A stretch of 64,000 bases of DNA from Pseudomonadota bacterium (GCA_030145845.1 JAIXHJ010000001.1:62001-126000); one strand, 5' to 3'; positions 29,605-39,193 are shown, numbered from the stretch's first letter. Program-made: numbers and translations. The notes: generated from the sequence alone by a model not told the origin.

Positions 29605-30267
29605 TCAGGACCAGCCGGTATTTTTCTTACCGCGCAGGGAAGGCAGGATCAGGCCGGCAATAATACCGATAATCACCAGACCACCACCGTACAGGATATA
29701 GGTCTGTTGACGGTTGTCAGACAGCTGGGAGTTTTCGGTGGTCAGCGCTTCCACCTGAATTTCCAGTTCCTGATTACGCTGGCTGAGTTTTTTGGCTTTT
29801 TCATCCAGCGCCAGCGCGTTGGATGAAATGGCCTTGATATTTTCCAGCTCTTTTTCCAGATCGGTATTTTCCCGGCCCAGACCAGAGCGTTCACTTTTCA
29901 GCTTTTCTACTTCTGCCTGGAATTCTGCTTTCTGAGTCTGCGCGGTTTCCAGCTCAGCTTTCACTTTTTCCAGTTCACGGTTAGCGAGAATCAGCTTCTC
30001 CCTGGCAACCGGTTCTTTTTCCAGAAAGCGGGTCAGTACCCAGCCTTCGAGGCCTTTGTCGGTTTTTACCCTGGTGTAGCCGGTGGCTTCATCTTCTTCA
30101 ACAAAAATCAGATGTTCGCCGCTCTGTAAGGCTTTGAGGATACGGTATTCCTGACTCGGACCGGAGCGCAGCTGCAGCCACAGGGTGTCGGTTACATAGC
30201 GTTTTTCAACGGCGTTGGCCGTTGCGGCTGAGATGATCAGCGTCAGGGTGAGCAGAATTTTTTTCAC
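29605..30267 (-). CDS. TIGR04211-type SH3 domain protein (YgiM-like)
   Basis: 220 residues. Signal peptide (to ANA, residue 19), bacterial SH3 domain at about 22-85 (VTDTLWLQLRSGPSQEYRIL...GLEGWV), then a coiled coil of about 100 residues and one C-terminal membrane helix with a short basic tail (RGKKNTGWS). This layout is that of YgiM and relatives. Likely an inner-membrane protein projecting into the periplasm and touching peptidoglycan; exact role unknown. Confidence 0.88.
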   Translation of the reverse strand: MKKILLTLTLIISAATANAVEKRYVTDTLWLQLRSGPSQEYRILKALQSGEHLIFVEEDEATGYTRVKTDKGLEGWVLTRFLEKEPVAREKLILANRELEKVKAELETAQTQKAEFQAEVEKLKSERSGLGRENTDLEKELENIKAISSNALALDEKAKKLSQRNQELEIQVEALTTENSQLSDNRQQTYILYGGGLVIIGIIAGLILPSLRGKKNTGWS

Positions 30268-30293
30268 AACAGCTTCCTTAAATTATCCGCGCT

Positions 30294-30593
30294 TCAGGGG
30301 AGAACTTTTTTGAAGGGTTTAACGATGACCTGCTGGTAGACGCCGGCATCGATGTAAGGATCCTGGTCGGCCCAGGCCTGGGCTTCTTCCAGTGAGGAGA
30401 ATTCCGCCACGACCAGACTGCCGGTAAAGCCGGCGTCACCGGGGTCGTCAGAATCGATGGCCGGGTGGGGGCCGGCAATCAGCAGACGGCCTGCGTCAGT
30501 CAGGTCCTGCAGGCGCTGCAGGTGTGCAGCACGGACAGACTGACGTTTTTCCAGGCTGTCAGGAATATCCTGACTGATAATGGCATACCACAT
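30294..30593 (-). CDS. YciI family protein
   Basis: 99 residues, ferredoxin-like fold of the YciI/YCII family: [20 protein letters not shown] at the start, the conserved [10 protein letters not shown] and a [14 protein letters not shown] helix. Active-site-like His24 and the Asp in WADQDPY are present. Function unknown. It begins 3 bases after yciB, a conserved pairing. Confidence 0.9.
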   Translation of the reverse strand: MWYAIISQDIPDSLEKRQSVRAAHLQRLQDLTDAGRLLIAGPHPAIDSDDPGDAGFTGSLVVAEFSSLEEAQAWADQDPYIDAGVYQQVIVKPFKKVLP

Positions 30594-30596
30594 GGG

Positions 30597-31199
30597 TTAC
30601 TGCTCCTCATGATTCATATAGCGGTATAAAAACACAGACTGGCCGATGATAAAAATAATGGTCAGACCGAGTAAGCCGAAGAGTTTGAAATCAACCCAGA
30701 TATCTTCGGAAAAGGAATAAGCAACGTACAGGTTGGCGAGGCCGCTGAGAATAAAGAATGCCACCCAGGCATAATTCAGCCGGCTCCAGACCACATCAGG
30801 CAGTTTCATCGCCGATTCCATCATGCGCTGAATCAGCGGCTTGCCGGTAAACCACTGGGTACCGAGAAACGCGGCGGCGAACAGCCAGTTAACCACTGTG
30901 GGTTTCCACATAATGAAGGTTTTGTCCTGCAGGATCACCGTGGCACCGCCGAGGACAATCACCAGTGCCAGAGTGATCAGATGCATCTTTTCCACTTTGC
31001 CGGTGGTCAGCTTCAGGTACAGCACCTGCAGAATGGTGGCCGGGATCAGCACCAGTGTGGCCAGCAGGATCGGCATATCACGCAGCAGACTTTCGTGTTC
31101 GGCGGACAGCATGGGCGACAGCCAGCCGGTTACCTCCGGCGCCCATTTATACACCAGGAAAAACAGCAGGATCGGCAGAAAATCGAGAAGTAACTTCAT
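30597..31199 (-). CDS. yciB: Inner membrane-spanning protein YciB (septation protein A family)
   Basis: 200 residues, five or six membrane helices. The N terminus MKLLLDFLPILLFFLVYKWA is near-invariant in the family and the WFTGKPLIQRMM segment is diagnostic. Implicated in cell-envelope synthesis and division. Co-transcribed with yciI and divergent from the PHP phosphatase gene. Confidence 0.94.
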   Translation of the reverse strand: MKLLLDFLPILLFFLVYKWAPEVTGWLSPMLSAEHESLLRDMPILLATLVLIPATILQVLYLKLTTGKVEKMHLITLALVIVLGGATVILQDKTFIMWKPTVVNWLFAAAFLGTQWFTGKPLIQRMMESAMKLPDVVWSRLNYAWVAFFILSGLANLYVAYSFSEDIWVDFKLFGLLGLTIIFIIGQSVFLYRYMNHEEQ

Positions 31200-31266
31200 T
31201 CGCTAACAGGCTTCAGTGTCATTACAATGGGGGACGATTATGGCGTAACCGGGGATAAGCGTCCAC

Positions 31267-32112
31267 GTGCACTCAGAGATTGATCTTCACTGCCACAGTA
31301 CCGCATCCGATGGCAGCTTCGCGCCGGCGGTACTGGTACAGCGGGCCGCTGAACGGGGTATCCGTACGCTGGCCATTACCGACCACGACACGGCCGAAGG
31401 GTTCCGTCAGGGGCAGAAAGAAGCGCAGGCTGCCGGCATCACCCTGATCAGCGGGATTGAGCTCTCCTGTGTCTGGGGTGGCATTACCGTGCATATTGTC
31501 GGGCTGAATTTTGACCCTGACAGCCCGGTGATGAAAGCCGCCGAACAGGCCCAGACCGCAGCCCGGGATCACCGTGCTGAGCTGATCGCAGAGCGGGTAG
31601 GGAAGCGCCTGCAACATGCTTTTGATATGGATGCCGTGCGTGCATACGCCGGTGGCGCACAGATCGGCCGGCCGCATTTTGCCCGTTATATGCTTGACCG
31701 GGAGCTGGTGCCGTCGATGGCGGTGGCGTTCAGTAAATATCTGGGCGCGGGCAAACCCGGGGATGTGAAAGCCGGATGGCCGCCTATGGCGGATGTGGTA
31801 AGATGGATCGTTGAGTCCGGCGGCGTTGCCGTGATGGCTCATGCCCATCTGTACAAAATGACCCGTACCAAACTGCGGGCCTGTCTGACCGACTTCGCTG
31901 ACGCCGGAGGGCGTGCACTGGAAGTGGCCTATGGTCAGATGGACAACAATCAGAGCGGCCAGATGGCGGCTCTTGCCCGTGAATTTGAACTGCTGGGTTC
32001 CTGTGGCAGCGATTTTCACGGCCCTAATCGTTTTGGCCTTGATCTGGGCGTCATGCCCGCCTTCCCGAAGGACGTGACCCCGGTCTGGCACAGCTGGCAG
32101 AACGCCGGCTGA
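31267..32112 (+). CDS. rnm: PHP-domain 5'-3' exoribonuclease / 3',5'-nucleotide phosphatase (RNase AM)
   Basis: 281 residues from a GTG start. PHP metal ligands are clear: HCHSTASDG, ITDHDT, the E in GIELSC, HAH at about 195 and GSDFHGPN near 250. The E. coli relative (YciV) removes 3'-phosphates from pAp and matures rRNA 5' ends. It pairs with yciO as in many gammaproteobacteria. Confidence 0.92.
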   Translation: MHSEIDLHCHSTASDGSFAPAVLVQRAAERGIRTLAITDHDTAEGFRQGQKEAQAAGITLISGIELSCVWGGITVHIVGLNFDPDSPVMKAAEQAQTAARDHRAELIAERVGKRLQHAFDMDAVRAYAGGAQIGRPHFARYMLDRELVPSMAVAFSKYLGAGKPGDVKAGWPPMADVVRWIVESGGVAVMAHAHLYKMTRTKLRACLTDFADAGGRALEVAYGQMDNNQSGQMAALAREFELLGSCGSDFHGPNRFGLDLGVMPAFPKDVTPVWHSWQNAG

Positions 32113-32151
32113 ACATAAAGCCCTGCTGCCATTCAGGGTTGAGGAGTTCTC

Positions 32152-32772
32152 TTGAGTCAGTTTTTCCAGATACACCCGGAAAATCCGCAGTCACGGCTGA
32201 TAAAGCAGGCAGCGGAAATCATCCGTCAGGGCGGCCTGGCCGTGATCCCGACCGACTGCGCCTACGCGCTGGCCTGCCGCATCGGTGATAAAAACACCAC
32301 GGAGCGGGTTCAGCGTCTGCGGCAGGTCGGCCCGAAACACAATTTCACGCTGCTGTGCCGTGACCTGTCAGAGCTGTCGACCTTTGCCAAGGTCGACAAC
32401 ACCCAGTACCGGCTGCTGAAAGCGCATACCCCGGGGGCTTTCACTTTTATTCTGCCGGCGACGCGGGAAGTCCCGCGGCTGCTGATGCACCCGAAAAAAC
32501 GTACCATCGGTATCCGTGTGCCGGCCAATAATATTGCCATGGCGCTGCTGGAAGAGGCGGGTGAGCCGCTGATGACCAGCTCGCTGATTATGCCTGGTGA
32601 TGAGCTGCCGCTGTCGGATCCGTACGACATCCGCCAGACGCTGGAGCACAGTGTCGATCTGGTAGTGGATGGCGGTTTCTGCGGCTTTGAAGCCACTACA
32701 GTGGTGGATATGACCGAAGAAGTACCGGTTCTGATGCGCCAGGGGGTCGGCGATGCTTCGGCATTTGCCTGA
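32152..32772 (+). CDS. yciO: YciO-type Sua5/TsaC family protein
   Basis: 206 residues. A YrdC/Sua5 domain over almost the whole length (GGLAVIPTDCAYALACRIG; the KHNFTLLCRDLSEL region; TIGIRVPANN). Relatives make threonylcarbamoyl-AMP for tRNA t6A37, but YciO itself is a paralogue with weak or different activity, so the function is open. The TTG start at 32152 is chosen because GAGGAG lies six bases upstream; no ATG fits. Confidence 0.9.
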   Translation: MSQFFQIHPENPQSRLIKQAAEIIRQGGLAVIPTDCAYALACRIGDKNTTERVQRLRQVGPKHNFTLLCRDLSELSTFAKVDNTQYRLLKAHTPGAFTFILPATREVPRLLMHPKKRTIGIRVPANNIAMALLEEAGEPLMTSSLIMPGDELPLSDPYDIRQTLEHSVDLVVDGGFCGFEATTVVDMTEEVPVLMRQGVGDASAFA

Positions 32773-32868
32773 GCACAGTGAACACTGACTGTGAAGACTG
32801 AAAACTGCTGCTAAAACCGGTATTATGCGCCCTTTATTTTCAGACAACTGCACCGAGTATTAAGTCGT

Positions 32869-33885
32869 ATGAGCAAGCAGCGTGTACTTACCGGGATCAC
32901 CACCACCGGGACCCCGCATCTGGGTAACTATGTCGGCGCCATCCGTCCGGCCATTGCCGCCAGCCGTGATACCACCAATGAAACCTTTTACTTTCTGGCG
33001 GATTATCACGCCCTGATCAAATCTCAGGACCCGGCGGCGGTACATCAGTCCGGTATGGAAATCGCTGCCACCTGGCTGGCGCTGGGGCTGGATACAGACA
33101 ACTCCACCTTTTACCGCCAGTCGGATGTTCACGAAATTCCGGAGCTGACCTGGATTCTGAACTGCGTCTGCGCCAAAGGTCTGATGAACCGGGCTCACGC
33201 TTATAAAGCGGCGGTGGACGCCAACGTGGCCGAAGGTGAGGACGCCGACAAAGCCGTCACCATGGGCCTGTTCAGTTACCCGGTGCTGATGGCCGCCGAT
33301 ATCCTGATGTTCGGTGCCAACAAAGTGCCGGTCGGCAAAGACCAGATTCAGCACGTGGAAATGGCACGTGATATTGCCCAGCGTTTCAATCATATCTTCT
33401 GCAAAAAAGAGCCGCTGCTGGTGCTGCCTGACTATCAGGTGGATGACAACGTTGCCGTGCTGCAGGGTCTGGATGGCCGTAAGATGAGTAAGAGCTACGG
33501 CAACACCATTCCGCTGTTCCTGGCGGAAAAACAGCTGAAGAAGCACATCAATAAGATCAAGACCAACCTGCTGGAACCGGGCGAAGCCAAAGACCCGGAC
33601 AGCTCCACTGTGTTCCAGATCTGGCAGGCCTTTGCAACGGCTGAGCAGACGGCTGAAATGCGTCAGGCGTTTGCTGACGGTATCGGTTGGGGGGATGCCA
33701 AGAAGAAACTGTTCGAACTGGTGAACGAAGAAGTCGCCGAAGCCCGTGAACGCTACAACGACCTGCTGGCGCGGCCGCAGGATATTGAAGCGGAACTGCA
33801 GAAAGGTGCAGTAAAAGCCCGTGCCATCAGCAAGCCGCTGCTGGAAAGTGTGCGTGAAGCCGTGGGCATTTTTAAATTCGCCTGA
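32869..33885 (+). CDS. trpS: Tryptophanyl-tRNA synthetase, short form
   Basis: 338 residues, class I synthetase charging tRNA-Trp. The HIGH-type motif is TPHLGNY near residue 19 and KMSKS is [30 protein letters not shown] is the tryptophan/ATP-binding helix region. It lacks the Cys motif and insertion of the next gene. The two synthetase genes are in tandem 31 bases apart; this one differs noticeably from the E. coli type, so it may be the lineage-specific copy. Confidence 0.94.
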   Translation: MSKQRVLTGITTTGTPHLGNYVGAIRPAIAASRDTTNETFYFLADYHALIKSQDPAAVHQSGMEIAATWLALGLDTDNSTFYRQSDVHEIPELTWILNCVCAKGLMNRAHAYKAAVDANVAEGEDADKAVTMGLFSYPVLMAADILMFGANKVPVGKDQIQHVEMARDIAQRFNHIFCKKEPLLVLPDYQVDDNVAVLQGLDGRKMSKSYGNTIPLFLAEKQLKKHINKIKTNLLEPGEAKDPDSSTVFQIWQAFATAEQTAEMRQAFADGIGWGDAKKKLFELVNEEVAEARERYNDLLARPQDIEAELQKGAVKARAISKPLLESVREAVGIFKFA

Positions 33886-33916
33886 GGCGGGTTGCTGAGC
33901 AGGAGAGAGAGGTAAG

Positions 33917-35122
33917 GTGGACTCACACAGGCGGGTAGTGTCGGGCATGCGTCCGACCGGGGAACTGCATCTGGGACACTATCACGGTGTATTGAAGAAC
34001 TGGGTAAAACTGCAGCATGAATTTGACTGCTTTTTCTTCATTGCCGACTGGCATGCACTGACCACAGATTACGAAACCACACAGGGTATCCGTGCCTCAT
34101 CACGGCGGATGCTGATCGACTGGCTGGCCGCCGGCGTTAACCCCGGCTCAACCACGCTGTTTGTGCAGAGTCAGGTGCCGGAAGTGGCGGAGCTGCATCT
34201 GCTGCTGTCGATGATTACACCAACGGCCTGGCTGGAGCGGGTACCCGGCTATAAGGAAATGCAGGATAAACTGCAGGACCGCAGTCAGGGTACTTATGGT
34301 TTTCTCGGTTATCCGCTGCTGCAGAGTGCGGATATTCTCGCGTTCCGCGCCGGTGTGGTGCCGGTGGGCGCCGATCAGGAACCGCATGTGGAAATGGCGC
34401 GTGAAGTGGCGCGGCGTTTCAATTATCTGTATGGCCGTGATGATGGCTTTGAAGCCCAGGCTGAAGCGGCAATCCGGAAGCTGGGTAAGAAAAGCGGCGC
34501 ACTGTACCGTCAGTTGCTGACTGCCCATCAGACTCACGGTGACGATGATGCCCTGCAAACTGCGCGGGCGCTGGTACGGGAGCAGGGCTCGCTGACACTG
34601 GCGGAGCAGGAACGCCTGCTGGGGTATCTGGAAGGCATTGGCAAAAGCATTCTGCCGGAGCCGCAATCCCTGCTCACCGATACCGCCAGAATGCCCGGCC
34701 TGGACGGCGATAAGATGTCCAAATCCGGCCATAATGTGATCCTGCTGCGTGAAGAGCCGGATGATGTGATGCGCAAGGTGCGCACCATGCAGACGGATCC
34801 GGCGCGTATCCGCCTGGCCGATGCCGGTGAGCCGGAACGTTGCCCGGTATGGCAGTTCCATGAACTGTATTCCGACGACGCGACCCGTCAGCAGGTGCAG
34901 AGCAAATGCCGCGGCGCGGCGTGGGGCTGTCTGGAATGCAAGCAGCCGGTGATTGACGCTATTATCGCGGAACAGGAACCCATCCGCGAACGGGCGCAGC
35001 AGTATGAGGAAAATCCGGAATTGCTGCAGCGTATCGTCAGTGACGGGGCAGAGAAGGCACGTGATGAAGTCCGCGCCACGCTGAATGACGTGCGTGAAGC
35101 GACGCGGCTGTTAGGAATCTGA
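33917..35122 (+). CDS. Second tryptophanyl-tRNA synthetase, with insertion and four-Cys motif
   Basis: 401 residues from a GTG start with GAGAGAGG upstream. HIGH motif GELHLGHY, KMSKS motif DKMSKSGHN. Between them is an insertion of about 60 residues (roughly 180-250) with helical character. Four cysteines lie in the C-terminal part at residues 309, 331, 338 and 341 (C-x21-C-x6-C-x2-C). This is close to the C-x22-C-x6-C-x2-C iron-sulfur motif reported for Thermotoga maritima TrpRS. Catalytic signatures are intact, so it should be active. One base separates it from scpA. Confidence 0.9.
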   Translation: MDSHRRVVSGMRPTGELHLGHYHGVLKNWVKLQHEFDCFFFIADWHALTTDYETTQGIRASSRRMLIDWLAAGVNPGSTTLFVQSQVPEVAELHLLLSMITPTAWLERVPGYKEMQDKLQDRSQGTYGFLGYPLLQSADILAFRAGVVPVGADQEPHVEMAREVARRFNYLYGRDDGFEAQAEAAIRKLGKKSGALYRQLLTAHQTHGDDDALQTARALVREQGSLTLAEQERLLGYLEGIGKSILPEPQSLLTDTARMPGLDGDKMSKSGHNVILLREEPDDVMRKVRTMQTDPARIRLADAGEPERCPVWQFHELYSDDATRQQVQSKCRGAAWGCLECKQPVIDAIIAEQEPIRERAQQYEENPELLQRIVSDGAEKARDEVRATLNDVREATRLLGI

Positions 35123-35123
35123 T

Positions 35124-36065
35124 ATGGCAGAACACAGCGACAGCCAGGCGGCGGCAGAGACCGCCGCAGCGGTGCCGGCGGCTGACGGCAATGAGCAGAC
35201 CCGCAGTGGCCGTCAGTCCGGTCTGAGCGGTCAGCAGGAAATGCCGTTTGCCCTGGTGCAGGGACAGCCGATGACGCAGCTGCCGCTGGATCTGTATATT
35301 CCGCCGGATGCGCTGGAGGTTATCCTCGAGCAGTTCGAAGGGCCGCTGGATCTGCTGCTGTATCTGATCCGCAAACAGAACCTCGATATCCTCGAAGTGA
35401 ATGTGTCGGATATCGTTGATCAGTACATGGAATACATCAATCTGATGCAGGCCATGCAGCTGGAACTGGCTGGTGAATATCTGGTGATGGCGGCCATGCT
35501 GGCAGAAATCAAAAGCCGTGTGCTGCTGCCGCGTAACCGCGAAGACAGTGATGAAGACGAAGAAGATCCGCGGGCGGAGCTGATCCGCCGGCTGCAGGAA
35601 TATGAGCGCTTCAAGACGGCGGCGGAAAATATGGATGAACTGCCGCGTCTGGAACGCGATACCTGGCTGGCGTCGGTGGATGCACCGGACCGGATTCAGG
35701 AGCGTGTGCATCCGGAAGTGGACATGAAAGAACTGATGCTGGCGTTTGCTGCTGTGCTGCGCCGCGCAGAACGTTTTGAACATCACGAAATCCAGCGTGA
35801 ACAGCTGTCCACCCGCGAGCGCATGAGCGACGTACTGGCGCGCCTGCAGGGCGGCAATTTTATGGCCTTCCGCGCATTATTTGATGAAGAGGAAGGCAAG
35901 CTGGGCGTGGTGGTGACCTTTCTGGCGGTGCTTGAGCTGGTGAAGGAATCACTGATTGATATCGTGCAGCAGGAAATATTCGGCCCGATTCACATCCGCC
36001 TGCGGGAAATGAAATCGGAACACGGACCGTCGTACAACGAATTTAACACCGGGGATGAGGCATGA
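35124..36065 (+). CDS. scpA: Segregation and condensation protein A
   Basis: 313 residues. The kleisin of the Smc-ScpAB condensin complex, bridging the Smc heads. After an Ala/Gly-rich tail of about 55 residues comes the core VILEQFEGPLDLLLYLIRKQ, typical of ScpA, and a C-terminal winged helix. Its stop overlaps scpB by ATGA, so the two are coupled. The N-terminal extension is longer than in most relatives. Confidence 0.94.
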   Translation: MAEHSDSQAAAETAAAVPAADGNEQTRSGRQSGLSGQQEMPFALVQGQPMTQLPLDLYIPPDALEVILEQFEGPLDLLLYLIRKQNLDILEVNVSDIVDQYMEYINLMQAMQLELAGEYLVMAAMLAEIKSRVLLPRNREDSDEDEEDPRAELIRRLQEYERFKTAAENMDELPRLERDTWLASVDAPDRIQERVHPEVDMKELMLAFAAVLRRAERFEHHEIQREQLSTRERMSDVLARLQGGNFMAFRALFDEEEGKLGVVVTFLAVLELVKESLIDIVQQEIFGPIHIRLREMKSEHGPSYNEFNTGDEA

Positions 36066-37150
36066 CACCGGCGCTGAAGAACATTCTGGAAGCAGCCCTG
36101 ATGGCGGCAGGTATGCCACTGTCGCTGGAGCGCATGCAGTCACTGTTTGAAGAAACGGATGTGCCGTCGGTACAGGATCTGAAACAGGCACTGACGGAGC
36201 TGAAAACCGATCTGCTGGGACGTGGTATTGAACTGGTGGAAGTAGCGTCCGGTTACCGCCTGCAGGTGCGGACCGAGGTTGCTCCCTGGGTTGCCCGTCT
36301 GTGGGACGAGCGGCCGCAGCGTTATTCCCGTGCACTGCTGGAAACCCTGTCACTGATTGCCTACCGGCAGCCGATCACCCGTGGTGATATTGAAGATGTA
36401 CGTGGCGTGGTGGTCAGCTCCGGTATTATGAAAACCCTGCTCGAGCGCGAGTGGGTGCGGGTTGTGGGTCACCGCGATGTACCCGGCCGGCCGGCGATGT
36501 ACGCAACCACCAAGGAATTTCTCGATTATTTCGGGCTGAAAAGTCTTGATGAGCTGCCATCGCTGATGGAAATCCGCGAGCTGGATGATGCCAATCGCAA
36601 ACTTGAGCTGGGCGAAGACGCCGAGGCGCGTAAAGAGCCGGCCAGGGATTACGAATTCCGCAGCGATGAAGAAGTGGCTCAGCGCGGGGCGGATGTGCTG
36701 TCGGCAACGGAAGATGATCTGGCGCAGGCGGCGGATATTGTCGCCCGCGTTGAGCGTAATCTGTTTCATAAGGAAGAAGACGACACTGACGCAGAAACCG
36801 GCGGGGTGACGGATACCGGTACGGCGGAAAGCACTGCCGAGGAAAAGACGGAAGAGCGTGCTTACACCCGCAGTGTCGGTGATCTGCTGGACCGGCTGAA
36901 AAGTGAAAAGGAAGCCGCTGAAAAGGAACACCGTACTGAACAGAGTGATGAGGATGACGAAGCCGGACAGGCTGGGTCAGCCCCTGCAGACTCTGAGCAG
37001 ACACAGGCTGAAGGCGATGGCAGTGACGCTGCTGACAGCGCCGGACATGATGTCCGCCAGGATATGGCGGATTCCGCATTAACAGGCTCTGATGCCGCAT
37101 CGTCGGGAGATGACGACGCAGACACAGGTGAAGAAGAGCAAACATTATGA
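36062..37150 (+). CDS. scpB: Segregation and condensation protein B, with long acidic tail
   Basis: 362 residues. Two winged-helix domains occupy about 1-190 (LKNILEAALMAAGMPLSLER; LIAYRQPITRGDIEDVRGV; YATTKEFLDYFGL). The usual ScpB is about 200-250 residues; here roughly 150 more follow, rich in Asp, Glu, Ser and Ala and probably disordered. Dimeric partner of ScpA in Smc condensin. The stop overlaps rluB by four bases. Confidence 0.92.
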   Translation: MTPALKNILEAALMAAGMPLSLERMQSLFEETDVPSVQDLKQALTELKTDLLGRGIELVEVASGYRLQVRTEVAPWVARLWDERPQRYSRALLETLSLIAYRQPITRGDIEDVRGVVVSSGIMKTLLEREWVRVVGHRDVPGRPAMYATTKEFLDYFGLKSLDELPSLMEIRELDDANRKLELGEDAEARKEPARDYEFRSDEEVAQRGADVLSATEDDLAQAADIVARVERNLFHKEEDDTDAETGGVTDTGTAESTAEEKTEERAYTRSVGDLLDRLKSEKEAAEKEHRTEQSDEDDEAGQAGSAPADSEQTQAEGDGSDAADSAGHDVRQDMADSALTGSDAASSGDDDADTGEEEQTL

Positions 37151-37992
37151 ACGAACGTATTCAGAAACTGCTGGCGCTGGCCGGTATTGGTTCACGCCGC
37201 GAAGTGGAACGCTGGATTGCTGACGGCCGTGTGACCGTTAACGGCAGTCAGGCCAAGCTGGGCGACCGCGCCACCCGTTACGACGAAATCCGCGTTGATG
37301 GCCGCAAGGTTACGCTGGATGACGCCGGTACCACGCGCCGGGTGCTGGTGTATAACAAGCCGGTCGGTGAAGTCTGTACCCGCAATGATCCGGAAGGGCG
37401 GCCGACCGTGTTCGATCACCTGCCACGGGCGAAAGGCGAGCGCTGGATTAATATCGGTCGTCTGGATATCAACACCAGCGGACTGCTGCTGTTCACCACC
37501 GATGGTGATCTGGCCAATAAGCTGATGCATCCGTCATCCGGTGTTGACCGTGAATATGCGGTCCGCGTGCGGGGTGAAGTGGATGACGCCCTGATTGAGC
37601 GGCTGAAGGAGGGTATTCTGCTGGATGACGGCATGGCCCGCTTTACCGACGTGCGTTACTTTGATGGCGATGGCCAGAACAAGTGGTATCACGTGGTGCT
37701 GATGGAAGGTAAAAACCGTGAAGTCCGCCGTCTGTGGGAAAGTCAGGGTGTCAGTGTCAGCCGTCTGAAACGGGTTCGTTACGGCTGTATTTTCCTGCCG
37801 TCCAATGTGCCGGTCGGCACCTGGGTGGAACTGGGTCAGCGTGAAGTGAACGATCTGGCCGATCTGGTAGGCATGGAGCGCAAGAAGACCCGCCGTATGG
37901 TCGGCCGGGAAAAGGAACAGTTTCAGCGTGCCGCCAAACGGCAGAAAGTGCGTCAGCACGCCAACAGCCGCCGCACGTCCCCCAAAGCCTGA
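37147..37992 (+). CDS. rluB: 23S rRNA pseudouridine(2605) synthase
   Basis: 281 residues. N-terminal S4 RNA-binding domain (ERIQKLLALAGIGSRREVER) and the RsuA/RluB catalytic core with Asp in GRLDINTSGLLLFT. The basic C-terminal tail (RAAKRQKVRQHANSRR) is common in RluB. Modifies U2605 of 23S rRNA. Final gene of the trpS-scpAB-rluB run; a hairpin spans its stop. Confidence 0.93.
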   Translation: MNERIQKLLALAGIGSRREVERWIADGRVTVNGSQAKLGDRATRYDEIRVDGRKVTLDDAGTTRRVLVYNKPVGEVCTRNDPEGRPTVFDHLPRAKGERWINIGRLDINTSGLLLFTTDGDLANKLMHPSSGVDREYAVRVRGEVDDALIERLKEGILLDDGMARFTDVRYFDGDGQNKWYHVVLMEGKNREVRRLWESQGVSVSRLKRVRYGCIFLPSNVPVGTWVELGQREVNDLADLVGMERKKTRRMVGREKEQFQRAAKRQKVRQHANSRRTSPKA

Positions 37993-38012
37993 GCCACTGC
38001 TCAGGCGTTTTC
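37987..38012 (+). terminator. Terminator overlapping the rluB stop codon
   Basis: GCCTGAGC (37987-37994) pairs with GCTCAGGC (37999-38006), CACT loop, followed by GTTTTCT. The hairpin contains the TGA stop. Confidence 0.6.
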
Positions 38013-38016
38013 TGCT

Positions 38017-38976
38017 TCAGCGGACTTCCGTCTGCTGAAGCATCTCTGTTTCCCCTTCATCGGTATCGCAGACCACCCGGTCACGGCCGCGGCGTTTGGC
38101 CAGGTACAGGGCTTCATCGGCACGCTGAACCAGGCTTTCGACGTTATCATCCAGGTGCATGGTGGCACAGCCGATACTGGTGGTGACCTGTAACTGGCCC
38201 TTGTCATTGCTGAAATCCATTCGTGCGATGCTCTGGCGGATGCGTTCGGCGATGCGCAGGGCGCCGGCACTTTCGGCATTGCTGAGCAGAATCAGAAACT
38301 CTTCGCCGCCGTAGCGGAAGCACATATCCGTCTGGCGGATGCAGTCAGTCATACAGCGTGCGCTTTCCTGCAGTACCTTGTCGCCCATGCTGTGGCCGAA
38401 CTCGTCGTTGATCAGTTTGAAATGATCCAGATCGAGCATCAGCACCGACAGTTCCTGACCGTGACGTTTGGCCAGTTCAATCTCACGGCTGAGGGTTTTG
38501 TCCAGCGCCACGCGGTTGCCGGCGCCGGTCAGCGGGTCACGGAAGGCGGCAGCCAGCGCTTCGTGATAGCGCAGCGCATTACGCATCGGGTACACCAGCG
38601 TCGTCAGCAGGCCTTCAAGGTTGGCCAGTTCATGCTCACGGAAGCGGGTGGAGCGATGGAATGTCAGATCGCCCATGTAATCCTGACGGGTCTGCAGCCG
38701 GTAATTGGCGCTGTGCACGCTGTTGCGGCCATAGCTCAGCAGCAGGTTGTGCCCGTTGTGCGTGAAGCTCAGACCATCGACCAGCACCGCCTGCTGGATT
38801 TCATTGAAGAAAATCTCCAGCAGCTGCGACAGTTCAAGGGTTGTCTGCAGCTTGCCGGACAGTCTCAGTAAGAGCTCCGGACGGATGTCGGGCTTGGTTG
38901 CCAGGTCTCCGAAGGATGTGACGACTTTATCGTCCTGTAATTCTGCCCGGCCATTGCTGTGTAACGGACTGACCAT
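38017..38976 (-). CDS. Diguanylate cyclase (GGDEF protein)
   Basis: 319 residues. The N-terminal half (about 20-160) is a GAF-like sensor region without membrane helices. The GGDEF domain has MLDLDHFKLINDEFGH and the active site RYGGEEF. An RxxD inhibitory site (RQTD) stands five residues before GGEEF, so the enzyme is probably active and product-inhibited. Makes cyclic di-GMP in the cytoplasm. Convergent with rluB; promoter lies in the AT-rich gap 38977-39193. Confidence 0.92.
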   Translation of the reverse strand: MVSPLHSNGRAELQDDKVVTSFGDLATKPDIRPELLLRLSGKLQTTLELSQLLEIFFNEIQQAVLVDGLSFTHNGHNLLLSYGRNSVHSANYRLQTRQDYMGDLTFHRSTRFREHELANLEGLLTTLVYPMRNALRYHEALAAAFRDPLTGAGNRVALDKTLSREIELAKRHGQELSVLMLDLDHFKLINDEFGHSMGDKVLQESARCMTDCIRQTDMCFRYGGEEFLILLSNAESAGALRIAERIRQSIARMDFSNDKGQLQVTTSIGCATMHLDDNVESLVQRADEALYLAKRRGRDRVVCDTDEGETEMLQQTEVR

Positions 38977-39193
38977 GAGTTACCTCGTGCAGGTAAATAA
39001 ATCCTGAGAGGTGATAAGCGATTTCTGTGCCAGACTTTTTATTATTTAAATTCCTTTAAATATCAAGTACTTAAGGTTTTATGGTGGGAGGTGGCGGCAA
39101 AACGTTGACTATTTGACGAACGATTGTTTTCTGGCCGTGACAATAAAATGACTGGGAAAGTGCTGCCGGGCGACAGAAGCCCGGCAAACAGGG

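Noticed and set aside
32860..33948. Minus-strand open frame of 362 codons over trpS
   Set aside because: Shadow of trpS; it matches no family pattern and spans the trpS leader.
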